Shown piece after piece: positions 1 through 9,227 of a DNA stretch of 64,000 nt; within the stretch, counting starts at the first letter, position 1; each line of letters opens with the position of its first letter. Source of the stretch: Paenarthrobacter histidinolovorans. GTDB lineage: Bacteria > Actinomycetota > Actinomycetes > Actinomycetales > Micrococcaceae. A program made the position numbers and the translations under genes. The DNA is taken from contig NZ_BMPM01000002.1 in NCBI RefSeq assembly GCF_014647595.1, forward strand, positions 699,425 to 763,424, read 5' to 3'. A model generated the notes under the pieces. It saw only the letters and a program-made list of their open reading frames with translations, searched no databases and was not told the DNA's origin.

Positions 1-411
1 GCCAACGAATATGCGCGTCCCCAGCACGGGCTTAAAGTACGACGACGGCCCGGCACCCTCCGTGGGGAAGGCACCGGGCCGCCGTCGAGAATAAGACACC
101 CAAGCACGTACGCGACACCCATCCCGACCCACGACACCCACATCCGCGCGGCGCCAACGAATATCCGCGGCGCCAACGAATATGCGCGTCACACTCCGCG
201 CTGCGCCCTCCAACAACGGAAGGGCACCGGGCCGCCGTCGAGAATAAGACACCCAAGCACGTACGCGACACCCATCCCGACCCACGACACCCACATCCGC
301 GCGTCCCCGACGAATATCCGCGGCGCCAACGAATATGCGCGTCCCCATCACGGGCTTAAAGTACGACGGCGGCCCGGCACCTTCCGTGGGGAAGGCACCG
401 GGCCGCCGTCG
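1..411. repeat. Tandem repeat block downstream of sucD
   Basis: About two and a half copies of a 150-170 bp unit. The core GCCAACGAATATGCGCGTC recurs at 1, 172 and 325, with variants ending in ATCCGCGG near 153 and 305. A stretch of about 80 bp starting AAGGCACCGGGCCGCCGTCG recurs nearly identically from 68 and from 221. Each copy carries all or part of the GC-rich hairpin that also ends the sucCD transcript, so the block looks like a repeated duplication of a terminator region. It runs off the left edge, so its full extent and the gene beyond are unknown. Reading frames here are repeat-encoded and I see no real gene. Confidence 0.8.
364..411 (-). terminator. Terminator hairpin of sucCD
   Basis: Arms of 22 nt (364-385 and 390-411) pair with only two mismatched positions around a 4-nt GTGG loop. 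It lies just past the sucD stop in the direction of transcription. No long T-run follows, which is common for actinobacterial terminators. Earlier copies lie at about 41-87 and, in part, about 220-240. Confidence 0.75.
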
Positions 412-438
412 AACGTGTTCTGCCTTGCGGCCGTGAAC

Positions 439-1341
439 CTAGAGCGTTGCGTAAACTTCGCGCAGCAGCTTGGCGGTCTCGGACGGCGTCTTGCCGACCT
501 TCACGCCTGCAGCCTCGAGGGCTTCCTTCTTGGCCTGCGCGGTACCAGCGGAACCGGAGACGATGGCGCCGGCGTGGCCCATGGTCTTGCCTTCGGGAGC
601 AGTGAAGCCGGCCACGTAGCCGACAACCGGCTTGGTGACGTTGGCCTTGATGAAGTCAGCGGCGCGCTCTTCGGCATCGCCACCGATTTCGCCGATCATG
701 ACGATTGCCTTGGTCTCGGGGTCAGCTTCGAACGCGGCCAGGGCGTCGATGTGCGTGGTGCCGATGATGGGGTCGCCACCGATACCGATCGCGGTGGAGA
801 AGCCGAGGTCGCGGAGTTCGTACATCATCTGGTAGGTCAAGGTACCGGACTTGGACACGAGGCCGATGGGGCCCTTGCCCGTGATGTTCGCCGGGGTGAT
901 GCCAACCAGGGCCTCGCCCGGAGTGATGATACCGGGGCAGTTCGGCCCGATGATGCGGGTGACCTGCTTGCCGTCAGCATCCACCTTGGACTGGGCCAGT
1001 GCCCAGAACTCAGCGGAGTCCTGAACCGGTACACCCTCGGTGATGACAACCACGAGGCCGATGCCGGCTTCGATGGCTTCAACCACGGCGTCCTTGGTGA
1101 ATGCCGGCGGAACGAAGACGATGGAGACGTCAGCGCCGGTTTCAGCCATGGCTTCCTTGACGGTGCCGAAGACCGTGATTTCCTTGTCGCCGTGCAGGAC
1201 CGTGGTGCCGGCCTTGCGGGCGTTGACGCCACCAACAATGTTGGTGCCGGCCTTGAGCATCAGGGCGGTGTGCTTGGTGCCCTCGCCGCCGGTGATGCCC
1301 TGAACGATGACCTTGGAGTCCTTGTTGAGGTAGATAGACAT
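439..1341 (-). CDS. sucD: Succinate--CoA ligase (ADP-forming) subunit alpha
   Basis: Alpha subunit of succinyl-CoA synthetase of the TCA cycle, which interconverts succinyl-CoA and succinate with formation of a nucleoside triphosphate. The 300-residue length is normal. The N-terminus [18 protein letters not shown] is the CoA-binding Rossmann entry. [11 protein letters not shown] and the C-terminal GHAGAIVSG segment carry the phospho-histidine loop (His in GHAGA). It lies 12 bp downstream of sucC and is clearly co-transcribed. The transcript ends at the strong hairpin at 364-411. Confidence 0.98.
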   Translation of the reverse strand: MSIYLNKDSKVIVQGITGGEGTKHTALMLKAGTNIVGGVNARKAGTTVLHGDKEITVFGTVKEAMAETGADVSIVFVPPAFTKDAVVEAIEAGIGLVVVITEGVPVQDSAEFWALAQSKVDADGKQVTRIIGPNCPGIITPGEALVGITPANITGKGPIGLVSKSGTLTYQMMYELRDLGFSTAIGIGGDPIIGTTHIDALAAFEADPETKAIVMIGEIGGDAEERAADFIKANVTKPVVGYVAGFTAPEGKTMGHAGAIVSGSAGTAQAKKEALEAAGVKVGKTPSETAKLLREVYATL

Positions 1342-1353
1342 TGTCGCGTCCCT

Positions 1354-2523
1354 TTACTTAGCTGCGTTGGCGAGCTCGGCAGCCTTGTCGGCGCCCTCGT
1401 CCATGGTGGCGGCCAGGGTTACCAGCGGGTGGTTGGCCTCGGTCAGGATGCGGCGGCCTTCCTCAACGTTGTTGCCGTCGAGGCGAACAACCAGCGGCTT
1501 GTTCGCGGAAGAACCGAGCTCGGCCAGTGCACCGACGATGCCCTTGGCAACAGCGTCACAGGCGGTGATTCCGCCGAAGACGTTCACGAACACGCTCTTG
1601 ACCTGGGAGTCGCCCAGGATAACGTCCAGGCCGTTGGCCATGACCTCGGCGGAAGCTCCACCACCGATGTCCAGGAAGTTGGCGGGCTTGACGTTGCCGT
1701 GGTTTTCACCGGCGTAAGCAACGACGTCGAGGGTGGACATCACAAGACCGGCGCCGTTGCCGATGATGCCCACTTCGCCGTCCAGCTTGACGTAGTTGAG
1801 GTCCTGGGCCTTGGCCTTCGCCTCGAGCGGGTCAGCTGCGTCCTTGTCTTCCAGCGTTGCGTGGTGCACGTGGCGGAAGTCAGCGTTCTCGTCCAGGGAA
1901 ACCTTGCCGTCGAGGGCAACGATCTCGCCTGCACCGGTGCGGACCAGCGGGTTGACCTCAACCAGGGTTGCGTCTTCCTTCTTGAAGACGTCCCACAGCT
2001 TCAGAATGACGTCGGCCACTTTGCCGCGCAGTTCCTCAGCGAAGCCTGCGGCTGCGACGATTTCGTCGGCCTTGGCCTGGTCGATGCCCACAGCGGGGTC
2101 GATCGCGATCTTGGCCAGGGCCTCGGGACGCTCGACAGCAAGCTGCTCGATTTCCATGCCGCCTTCAACCGAGCACATGGCCAGGTAGTTGCGGTTGGCA
2201 CGGTCCAGGAGGACCGAGAAGTAGAATTCCTCGGCGATGTCAGCACCCTGGGCGATCATCACCTTGTTGACGGTGTGGCCCTTGATGTCCATGCCCAGGA
2301 TATTGGTGGCGTGCTCAAGTGCCTCGTCGGCAGACTTGGCAACCTTGACGCCGCCGGCCTTGCCGCGGCCACCAACCTTAACCTGTGCCTTGACGACTGT
2401 TACGCCGCCGATCTTCTCGGCAGCTGCCTTCGCTTCTTCAGGAGTGTGCGCCACGATGCCGGCGAGCACGGGTACACCGTGCGCTTCGAACATATCGCGC
2501 GCCTGATATTCAAACAGGTCCAC
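1354..2523 (-). CDS. sucC: Succinate--CoA ligase (ADP-forming) subunit beta
   Basis: Beta subunit, 389 residues, of succinyl-CoA synthetase. [19 protein letters not shown] is the typical N-terminus of the ATP-grasp domain. [17 protein letters not shown] (nucleotide-binding lysines) and the C-terminal CoA-ligase segment with [10 protein letters not shown] follow. The start is GTG, preceded by an AAGGAC ribosome-binding site at good spacing. The 210 bp upstream, to the hairpin at 2734-2759, has no gene and presumably carries the sucCD promoter. Confidence 0.98.
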   Translation of the reverse strand: MDLFEYQARDMFEAHGVPVLAGIVAHTPEEAKAAAEKIGGVTVVKAQVKVGGRGKAGGVKVAKSADEALEHATNILGMDIKGHTVNKVMIAQGADIAEEFYFSVLLDRANRNYLAMCSVEGGMEIEQLAVERPEALAKIAIDPAVGIDQAKADEIVAAAGFAEELRGKVADVILKLWDVFKKEDATLVEVNPLVRTGAGEIVALDGKVSLDENADFRHVHHATLEDKDAADPLEAKAKAQDLNYVKLDGEVGIIGNGAGLVMSTLDVVAYAGENHGNVKPANFLDIGGGASAEVMANGLDVILGDSQVKSVFVNVFGGITACDAVAKGIVGALAELGSSANKPLVVRLDGNNVEEGRRILTEANHPLVTLAATMDEGADKAAELANAAK

Positions 2524-2733
2524 GGTTTAGTGTCCTTCTACGTCGAAGTAGTTTTCTGTTCAGCCGGGAACCGCGATGACCGCGATAGCCAGCTGCGGAA
2601 AGTACGCGGTAACAACCAGGATTGAAGCCGGTCACATTGCGTAAGGTCCTCTCGGAACTTTAGCCCTTTGAGGAGTCCCGCCAGCTACACACTACCTGTT
2701 AAGTGAGTAACCTTACACTTCTATCGTATGTAG

Positions 2734-2759
2734 AAAAACCGCATATTCACGCGGTTTTT
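2734..2759. terminator. Intrinsic terminator after the lipoprotein gene
   Basis: Perfect 9-bp inverted repeat AAAAACCGC / GCGGTTTTT with an 8-nt loop, giving a U-tract in either orientation. It follows the minus-strand lipoprotein gene and separates it from the sucCD promoter region. Confidence 0.85.
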
Positions 2760-2787
2760 GGGTTATTCCGCGTCCATGCCGAGCCCA

Positions 2788-3477
2788 TCAGAAGCCCTCC
2801 TTCAGGCTCCCACGGACCGTCTTGCCGCCGTCGGAAACCAGCTGGTAACCCTCACGGCTGACGAAGAACGCCACACCACCAGAGACGTTTCCGCAGGCAA
2901 CACCGCCGTTGTACGCAGAACACCGCAAGCCATTGCGTTCGATGTTCTGGCCGTCGGCCAACTCGCGGAGCTTGGAGATGGGACCGTTGCGGCTGCCCTT
3001 GGGCCCGAACTCGGACTCCATTTGTGTTACGCCGGAACGACACGAGCCGTACACGGCCTTGTCCGGAGTGAGCAGCGCTGTTCCGCCGAGATAGCCCAGC
3101 CCGGTGCCTGCGCAATCGTCAGCGATGTCGTCGTGCTCGGCCTTGGCGTAGGCGGCAAGCTCGCACTGCACCACGGGCACCACCGCGAACTTGTTGTTGG
3201 CAGCGTCCGAGTAGCTGTTGGCCTCATACGGCAGGTTGAGGTGGCCACCCCTTGACGAGGTCATGGCGCACACGATGTTCCGGTCCGCAGTGACGAAAGC
3301 TGTCACGTCCTCACCCGCAGCCAGAGTGGTCTGCTCAGAGACAGGTACCTGCTGGAGTTGTTCCAGGGGCGGCAACGGGGCAGGCGGAACGTAGTCCGGG
3401 TCCTTGGTGGCGAAGGAGCAACCCGACGCCACAACAAGAAGCAAAGCGGCCAGGATCCCCCACACTGTGCGTCGCAT
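2788..3477 (-). CDS. Conserved hypothetical lipoprotein
   Basis: Exported lipoprotein of about 229 residues, no family recognised. The start chosen is MRRTVWGILAALLLVVASGC, which gives a positively charged n-region, a hydrophobic stretch and a lipobox ending ASGC; a start nine codons upstream would spoil the signal peptide. The mature part has several cysteines (DRNIVCAMTS, VQCELA, DDCAGTG, YGSCRSG, LRCSAY, VACGNV), suggesting disulfides outside the membrane. It begins 24 bp after the pcrA stop on the same strand, so it is probably co-transcribed with pcrA, and it ends at the intrinsic terminator at 2734-2759. Confidence 0.75.
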   Translation of the reverse strand: MRRTVWGILAALLLVVASGCSFATKDPDYVPPAPLPPLEQLQQVPVSEQTTLAAGEDVTAFVTADRNIVCAMTSSRGGHLNLPYEANSYSDAANNKFAVVPVVQCELAAYAKAEHDDIADDCAGTGLGYLGGTALLTPDKAVYGSCRSGVTQMESEFGPKGSRNGPISKLRELADGQNIERNGLRCSAYNGGVACGNVSGGVAFFVSREGYQLVSDGGKTVRGSLKEGF

Positions 3478-3500
3478 GCCACCAATTATGCCGTGCGGCT

Positions 3501-6035
3501 TCATGCATCAAGCTTGGTCAGCGGCGCGTAACGCAACAACAGGCGCTTCTCGCCGACGTCGAACTTCACCTTGGCGACCGTCTTGTCTCCCGCGCCTTCG
3601 ACTCCCAACACCACGCCGTTGCCAAAGCTCGTGTGGTTGACCTTATCCCCCACCACCACGGAAATAACTTCCTTTTGCGGCTGCACCCTGTTGCGGGCGA
3701 CGGCGGCAGGGACGTCGGCGTCGAACCCTGCGGTGGGGCTGGCGGCAACACCGCGCGAAGTGCCGGCACCCCAGAACGAACCACCGTAACGGTTCGAACC
3801 GATAGGGGCGCTCCCCCAACCGCCGGCCTGGCGGCTCATGCCTTCGCGTTTCCACTCCACCAGTTCGGAGGGGATCTCTTCAAGGAACTGGCTGGCAGGG
3901 TTGTACTGGCTCTGGCCCCACATGCTGCGGACCTCCGAGCGTGTAACGTAGAGCCGCTGGCGCGCCCGGGTGAGCCCCACGTACGCCAGCCGGCGTTCCT
4001 CGGCCAGTTCCTTGGGGTCGGTGGCCGAACGCTGGTGCGGGAAGATGCCGTGCTCCATACCGGTAAGGAACACCACCGGGAATTCCAGGCCCTTTGCCGT
4101 GTGCAGCGTCATGAGCGTGACGACTCCCATGCGCTTGGCTTCTGCCACGGCGGCATCAATGTCCGCGCCGGGAGCATCGGGGATCTGGTCGGCGTCTGCT
4201 ACCAGGGAAACCTGTTCCAGGAACTCTCCCAGCGTGCCCTCGGGGTTGTCGCGCTCATATTCACGGACAACGGCCACGAGTTCGGCGAGGTTCTCCACAC
4301 GGGATTCGTCCTGCGGATCGTTGCTGGCGCGCAGACCGGCCAAGTAACCGGTCTGTTCCAGCACGGCTTCCAAGGCTGCCGCGGCACCGGAGCCGGAGGC
4401 GACTTCCGCCAGGTCATCCAGGAGCTTCACAAAGCCCAGGACAGCGTTGACCGAGCGCGTGGCCATACCCGGCGCCTGGTCAGCGCGACGTGCCGCAGCC
4501 ATGAAGGAGGTCCGGTCCCTTTCGGCGAGGGCGGCGACGGCGCCCTCGGCACGGTCCCCGATCCCGCGCTTGGGTTCGTTGAGCACGCGGCGGAGGTTGA
4601 CGTCGTCGTCCGGGTTCACCAGGACGCGCAGGTAAGCCAGGGCGTCCTTGATTTCCTTGCGCTCGTAGAAGCGGGTGCCGCCAACAACCTTGTAGGGCAG
4701 GCCCACCCGGACCAGGACATCTTCAATCGAGCGCGACTGTGCATTGGTCCGGTAGAAGATGGCAACGTCTCCGGGACGGAGGCCTTCCTCGTCCTGCAGA
4801 CGGTCGATTTCCTTGGCAATGAACTGGGCTTCGTCGTGCTCGTTCTCGCCCACGTAGCCGATGATCTTCTCGCCGTCGCCTTCGGCGGTCCACAACCGCT
4901 TCTCCTGGCGGTTGGGGTTGCGGGAGATGACGGAGTTCGCTGCGCTGAGGATGTTCTGCGTGGAACGGTAGTTCTGCTCCAGCTTGATGGTGCGGGCGTT
5001 CGGATAGTCGGCTTCGAACTCCACGATGTTGCGGATGTCCGCGCCGCGGAAGGCGTAGATGGACTGATCCGAATCACCCACCACGGTCAGCTCGCTGGGC
5101 TGGACTTCCGTGTCCGTGCCCAAGCCCACGATCTCCCTGACCAGCGCGTACTGTGCGTGGTTGGTGTCCTGGTACTCGTCAACCAGGACGTGCCGGAAAC
5201 GGCGCCGGTAGGACTCCGCGAGCGCAGGGAAAGCCCGGAACATGTAGACGGTTTCGGCGATCAGGTCATCGAAATCCATGGCATTGGCTTGGCGCAGGCG
5301 TTGTGTGTAGCCCTTGAAGACATCAGCCACGGCGGTTTCGAAGGGGTCGTTGTGGTTCGCTGCGGAGGAGTAGGAGTCGGCGTCGATGAGCTCGTTCTTG
5401 AGGGCCGAAATCTTGTGCTGGATGGCCTTGGGCGCGAACTTCTTGGGATCGAGGTCCAGGTTCTTGGCCACCAGGGTGATCAGGCGCAGCGAGTCCGCGG
5501 AGTCGTAGATGGAGAAGTTCGAGTTCAGGCCCACGTTGGCGGCTTCACGCCGCAGGATACGGACGCATGAGGAGTGGAAGGTTGAGATCCACATGCCTTT
5601 GGCCCGCGCCCCCACCAACGCTTCAATGCGCTCCCGCATTTCCGCTGCTGCTTTATTGGTGAAGGTAATGGCCAGGATTTCGCCGTGATGGGCACGCTTG
5701 GTGGCGATGAGGTAGGCGATGCGGTTACTGAGCACGCGCGTTTTGCCGGAACCTGCGCCGGCAACGATGAGCAGCGGACTTCCGGCGTGCTTGACGGCCT
5801 CTTCCTGCTGCGGGTTCAGCCCTTGGAGCAGGGCATCCGCGGAGGGGAGCCCGGACGTGCCCGCGTTGCCCCATCCTCCTGGGGCAGAAGCATCCGGCCG
5901 GCCCCCGCCGCCCTCCTGGAGACGGACACCCGGCGCACCACCACCTTGGCGTGAAAGCTCCGGGGCAGCCTTGACTGCGGCTTTGGTGCCTGCTTTGAAG
6001 GGTCCGTCTGCGTAGGGGTCAAACAACATATCCAT
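3501..6035 (-). CDS. pcrA: ATP-dependent DNA helicase UvrD/PcrA
   Basis: Superfamily 1A 3'-5' DNA helicase used in nucleotide-excision repair and in clearing recombination or replication intermediates. About 844 residues from the ATG chosen (MDMLFDPYADGPFK), close to mycobacterial UvrD1. After a variable N-terminal extension come LNPQQEEAV (Q motif), VAGAGSGKTRVL (Walker A), VLVDEYQDTN (Walker B), GDSDQSIYAFRGAD (motif III), EQNYRST (motif IV), VTLMTLHTAKGLEF (motif V) and VGLTRARQRL (motif VI). The C-terminal tail VNHTSFGNGVVLGVEG is the Tudor-like region of PcrA. Its position beside sucCD matches a common actinobacterial arrangement. Confidence 0.97.
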   Translation of the reverse strand: MDMLFDPYADGPFKAGTKAAVKAAPELSRQGGGAPGVRLQEGGGGRPDASAPGGWGNAGTSGLPSADALLQGLNPQQEEAVKHAGSPLLIVAGAGSGKTRVLSNRIAYLIATKRAHHGEILAITFTNKAAAEMRERIEALVGARAKGMWISTFHSSCVRILRREAANVGLNSNFSIYDSADSLRLITLVAKNLDLDPKKFAPKAIQHKISALKNELIDADSYSSAANHNDPFETAVADVFKGYTQRLRQANAMDFDDLIAETVYMFRAFPALAESYRRRFRHVLVDEYQDTNHAQYALVREIVGLGTDTEVQPSELTVVGDSDQSIYAFRGADIRNIVEFEADYPNARTIKLEQNYRSTQNILSAANSVISRNPNRQEKRLWTAEGDGEKIIGYVGENEHDEAQFIAKEIDRLQDEEGLRPGDVAIFYRTNAQSRSIEDVLVRVGLPYKVVGGTRFYERKEIKDALAYLRVLVNPDDDVNLRRVLNEPKRGIGDRAEGAVAALAERDRTSFMAAARRADQAPGMATRSVNAVLGFVKLLDDLAEVASGSGAAAALEAVLEQTGYLAGLRASNDPQDESRVENLAELVAVVREYERDNPEGTLGEFLEQVSLVADADQIPDAPGADIDAAVAEAKRMGVVTLMTLHTAKGLEFPVVFLTGMEHGIFPHQRSATDPKELAEERRLAYVGLTRARQRLYVTRSEVRSMWGQSQYNPASQFLEEIPSELVEWKREGMSRQAGGWGSAPIGSNRYGGSFWGAGTSRGVAASPTAGFDADVPAAVARNRVQPQKEVISVVVGDKVNHTSFGNGVVLGVEGAGDKTVAKVKFDVGEKRLLLRYAPLTKLDA

Positions 6036-6110
6036 GGTGCCTACCAGTCTAGGCGGTGCCCCCGACACTATAGGGCGGTGCGTCCACAGCCCGGGCCCTG
6101 CCCGCGGAAT

Positions 6111-6776
6111 CTACTGCCGCGGGTCCTCCAACAACCATCCCGCTGCAGTGAGCCGTTCCCGGAGCCCCAGCCTGGTCAGGGGTTCCGGACCGTCCTGGAA
6201 CTTCCGGCGCACTGACGCCAGGTGTTTCTTCACACCGTCCACGGAGATGCCCAGCAACTGGGCTGTCTCAGCCATTGTCCCGGCGGCTCCTCCGAGGTAG
6301 ACGGACACTACCTGGTGCTCCCTGGCTGACAACTGTGGTTCCCCCAGACCGGCATCCATGGCTGCGGCGACTTCAGGCGTGATGTGTTGCAGGCCTTGCG
6401 CTGCGCGCCGGAGCGCGGTCTCCACCACGCTCGCGGAGGCTGTCTTGGGGATGTACGCCATGGCGCCCGCCGCCATGGCCTGGCGCATCACGGCAGGGTC
6501 AAGGACCGAGCTGCACACCACAACCTGCGGGCCGGAGGAAAGGATCGCCTCGATCTTGGCGCGCAGCGGGACCTGGTCACCCAGGAGGACGTCCAGGATA
6601 ACGACGTCGGACAGGGCACCCAGCCTGGCCGCAGTTTCGGCCCAGGAGGCGAACCGGCCCACCACCCGGATGCCTGTGGTGTTGTCCTGGAGCCACTGGG
6701 AAAGCCCTTCGAGCAGGACCGCGTGGTCTTCCACGATGTCCACCTCGATCGTGGGTTGGGACACCGGGTATCGCAC
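6111..6776 (-). CDS. NarL/LuxR-type response regulator (canonical receiver)
   Basis: Response regulator of 221 residues: receiver plus C-terminal LuxR helix-turn-helix. The receiver has the acidic pair in VDIVEDHAVLLEG, the phospho-acceptor Asp62 in SDVVILDVLL and the conserved Lys111 in AYIPKTA. The output domain contains LSAREHQVVSVYLGG and MAETAQLLGISVDGVKKHLASV. Start is GTG. It is transcribed divergently from the histidine kinase that begins 76 bp away, so the kinase is its likely partner. Target genes are unknown. Confidence 0.9.
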   Translation of the reverse strand: MRYPVSQPTIEVDIVEDHAVLLEGLSQWLQDNTTGIRVVGRFASWAETAARLGALSDVVILDVLLGDQVPLRAKIEAILSSGPQVVVCSSVLDPAVMRQAMAAGAMAYIPKTASASVVETALRRAAQGLQHITPEVAAAMDAGLGEPQLSAREHQVVSVYLGGAAGTMAETAQLLGISVDGVKKHLASVRRKFQDGPEPLTRLGLRERLTAAGWLLEDPRQ

Positions 6777-6852
6777 TTAAATCGGTCCTCCCCGCATATG
6801 ATTATGGCTAAGTGGTCATCATATTCCGATGACGGGTTTTGGGGAGACATTC

Positions 6853-8082
6853 ATGGGGGCATGGATAACCCGGCTGGCAGCGTACCGGCCGACGTTGGAG
6901 CGCTCGGACCTGCTGGCCAGATCCGGGGCAGTGATGGGCTTCGTTTTCGTGGCTGCCTCGTGGCTTTACTTGTTTCCGATCATGGGCGGACCCCTGTGGC
7001 ACCATGCCTTGGCATGGGCGCTTGTGATGGTGCTGGCGGTGTGCTTCGCGACGCTTATGCGGACCGATCTCTGGCCCCTCCGGCTGGTGATCGTCGTGGG
7101 ACTGATCGCCCTGTCCGAACTCCTGGCAGGGGCCAGCTACCGCCAGGATTCCGATTCGCTGCTCTTGGCCCACAGCCTGCTGATTGGCGCCACCTCCACA
7201 GTGGCGTTGTCCTTGCGGGGTTCATGGCAGTCTGCCGCCTACACCGCGCTGCTGGCCGTCCTGGTTTTTGGGCACACCATCACGACATCAATCCAGCACC
7301 GCCTCGGTCCCACCACATTCTCGATTCTTGTGGGATTCTGGCTCATCATGCTCGCCATCCGTCACACTGCGCCCAGGGCCCTGGACATTTTCCTGCGCGA
7401 CCAGGCCGTGAAGGCGGAATCCGTGGCTGCCCAGGCCATCGTCAGGGACAGGAGCAGCGCCGCCGCCCAAGACGCCCGGCATCTTCACGACACCGTGCTG
7501 CGGGGTCTGACCCTCCTGGCACGGGGCGGTGCCGGCCTGGCCCCGCAGGACTTCCGCAGCATGTTCGCCGCTGGTGCGTACGACGACGACGGCCCCGGTC
7601 TCCGGAGCACCGGCACCTTGACCGAATCCACCATGGCGGACGGCCGCCCGGCGGCCCTTCGCGGCGGAGGCGGGGTGGCCGTCGTCGAGTCTTCCACTGC
7701 CACGGACGTGGCCTCGTGGCTGAAGGCGCGGGCCCGCGAACACAGCCGGAACGGCTTCACTGTGGACGTTTTCGGCGAGGGTGGAACGCTGCCGCCGGAT
7801 GTCTTGCTGGCGGTGGCTGATGCGGCCGGGGAGTGCATGGTCAACGCCGCCCGGCATGCCGGGAGCGATCACGTGGATGTGCTGATCTCCCGTACAGGTC
7901 CCGTGGTGTCGGTCCTCGTCAGTGATGCGGGCCGCGGATTCGACCCCGGATCCCTCCCGGCGGAGAGCTTCGGGGTGCGGCACTCGGTGGTTGAGCGCAT
8001 GGCACACGTCGGCGGGAGCGCCAGGCTGTTGTCGACGCCGGGGCGTGGCACCACTGTTGTCCTCGAGGTCGAGGCGGCATGA
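6853..8082 (+). CDS. NarL-family sensor histidine kinase, membrane-bound
   Basis: Membrane histidine kinase of about 409 residues, HisKA_3 class. Roughly six hydrophobic segments occupy the first 180 residues, followed by ARHLHDTVLRGL with the likely phospho-acceptor His212. The HATPase_c domain follows with the N box (ECMVNAARHAG) and G boxes (VLVSDAGRGFDP, STPGRGTTV). The ATG used is preceded by GGGGAG; the earlier in-frame ATG has no ribosome-binding site. It overlaps the next gene by 4 bp (ATGA). No recognisable extracellular sensor domain, so the signal is probably membrane-derived. Confidence 0.9.
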   Translation: MGAWITRLAAYRPTLERSDLLARSGAVMGFVFVAASWLYLFPIMGGPLWHHALAWALVMVLAVCFATLMRTDLWPLRLVIVVGLIALSELLAGASYRQDSDSLLLAHSLLIGATSTVALSLRGSWQSAAYTALLAVLVFGHTITTSIQHRLGPTTFSILVGFWLIMLAIRHTAPRALDIFLRDQAVKAESVAAQAIVRDRSSAAAQDARHLHDTVLRGLTLLARGGAGLAPQDFRSMFAAGAYDDDGPGLRSTGTLTESTMADGRPAALRGGGGVAVVESSTATDVASWLKARAREHSRNGFTVDVFGEGGTLPPDVLLAVADAAGECMVNAARHAGSDHVDVLISRTGPVVSVLVSDAGRGFDPGSLPAESFGVRHSVVERMAHVGGSARLLSTPGRGTTVVLEVEAA

Positions 8083-9227
8083 GCCGATTGTTTCCGGATG
8101 TGCCCGGGGCCACTGCCGGTCCCCTTTTCCTCTCCCGGGGCATACTGGTGGGCGCCAGTCTCATTCTGTGGACTTTTTCGGCCATAACTCAGGTGGGGTC
8201 CTTCGATGGGAGCAGTCCTGATCACTCAGGGTTTACCGCCGTGGCCCTGGACCTCATAGGCTGCTGCGCGGCTTTCCTGGCGTCTGCGCCGACCACGCCC
8301 CGGCGGCAGCTTCCGTATGTTCGCCTGCTCTGGCTTGCCACGTCCATCACCTCGGGCGTGATGACGGCCCAGGGGGTGACATTGGCCTCGGGCTACCTGG
8401 CCCTGGCCTTCAACGTCATGCTGGGGACGGCCTTGGTTTTCCTTGTCTGCATGCGGTGGGACCTGATGGGTTTCATGCTCCTGTCCGCTGCCAACTCCGT
8501 CCTGAGCAGCTTCTACTACGCCACCACTCCACGATTCGGGTCCGGCGAGGGTCTGCTGATTTTCTTCATTACCCTGATTCCCGGGCTGTTGGGAGCTTTG
8601 TTCGTGGTGGGCATCCGAAGCCGCATGGAGGAACAGTTTGCCCGGCATTCCGCCCAGGCCTTGACCGCGTTGAACCAGCATGCTGATACCCGCAGTTCGG
8701 CCCACACCGAGGAGTTGTCAGCTACGCACCAGCAGATCCAGGAGCTGTTTGAGAGGGCAGCCCGAAGCGAAGGCCGTCCGCTGACGCCGGGCCTGGCGGA
8801 GGAAGCCCAATGGCTGGCCTCGCGGTTGCGTGCCCAGCTGATGGTGGCCCACAGCGGTAATTGGTTGACCGAGGCGTTGGTGCTGGCGGGCCTCGACTCC
8901 ACGGCCACAGTGACGGCACAACCAGACCTTCTTCAACGAATCACGCAAGCACAGCGTCCGGCGTTCCTCGCTGTCACCATGCTGCTCTTGAAGCCCATCC
9001 CGGACGGGCCGCGCCAAGGCAGCGGCCAGCCCGGAACGGTGCATGTCTATGTGGAACCACATGTGGACGATCAGTTGCTGATTACCTGGCGGGTAACCGG
9101 GCTCAATCCCAACCGCTGTACCCCTGCCTTGTGGAGCGAGGTGGAATCCTTGGGTGCCCCACGCGTTCACTCGGACCCCGGAGGCGCCAGCATCATTGTC
9201 CACGTCAAGGCGCCCAGGCTATGGTGA
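8079..9227 (+). CDS. Kinase-like membrane protein lacking a phospho-His box
   Basis: Protein of 382 residues translationally coupled to the kinase upstream (ATGA) and to the regulator downstream. Residues about 15-185 form several hydrophobic segments. The cytoplasmic part has a predicted helical linker (ALTALNQHADTRSS... QIQELFERAAR) and a C-terminal region laid out like the end of a kinase (RAQLMVAHSGNWLTEALVLAG, a beta-rich part, HSDPGGASIIVHVKA). I find no His-Asp dimerisation motif and no convincing N or G1 box. It may be a degenerate kinase or sensor accessory; the family assignment is inferred from context. Confidence 0.65.
   Translation: MSRLFPDVPGATAGPLFLSRGILVGASLILWTFSAITQVGSFDGSSPDHSGFTAVALDLIGCCAAFLASAPTTPRRQLPYVRLLWLATSITSGVMTAQGVTLASGYLALAFNVMLGTALVFLVCMRWDLMGFMLLSAANSVLSSFYYATTPRFGSGEGLLIFFITLIPGLLGALFVVGIRSRMEEQFARHSAQALTALNQHADTRSSAHTEELSATHQQIQELFERAARSEGRPLTPGLAEEAQWLASRLRAQLMVAHSGNWLTEALVLAGLDSTATVTAQPDLLQRITQAQRPAFLAVTMLLLKPIPDGPRQGSGQPGTVHVYVEPHVDDQLLITWRVTGLNPNRCTPALWSEVESLGAPRVHSDPGGASIIVHVKAPRLW

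Noticed and set aside
1..411. CRISPR array
   Set aside because: Repeats are long, unevenly spaced and duplicate the sucD terminator; no spacer pattern or cas genes.
415..2625. 736-codon open frame on the plus strand across sucCD
   Set aside because: Antisense shadow of two certain genes in high-G+C DNA; the translation has no family features.
3633..5570. 645-codon plus-strand frame opposite pcrA
   Set aside because: Complement of a well-supported helicase gene; low-complexity composition typical of antisense frames.
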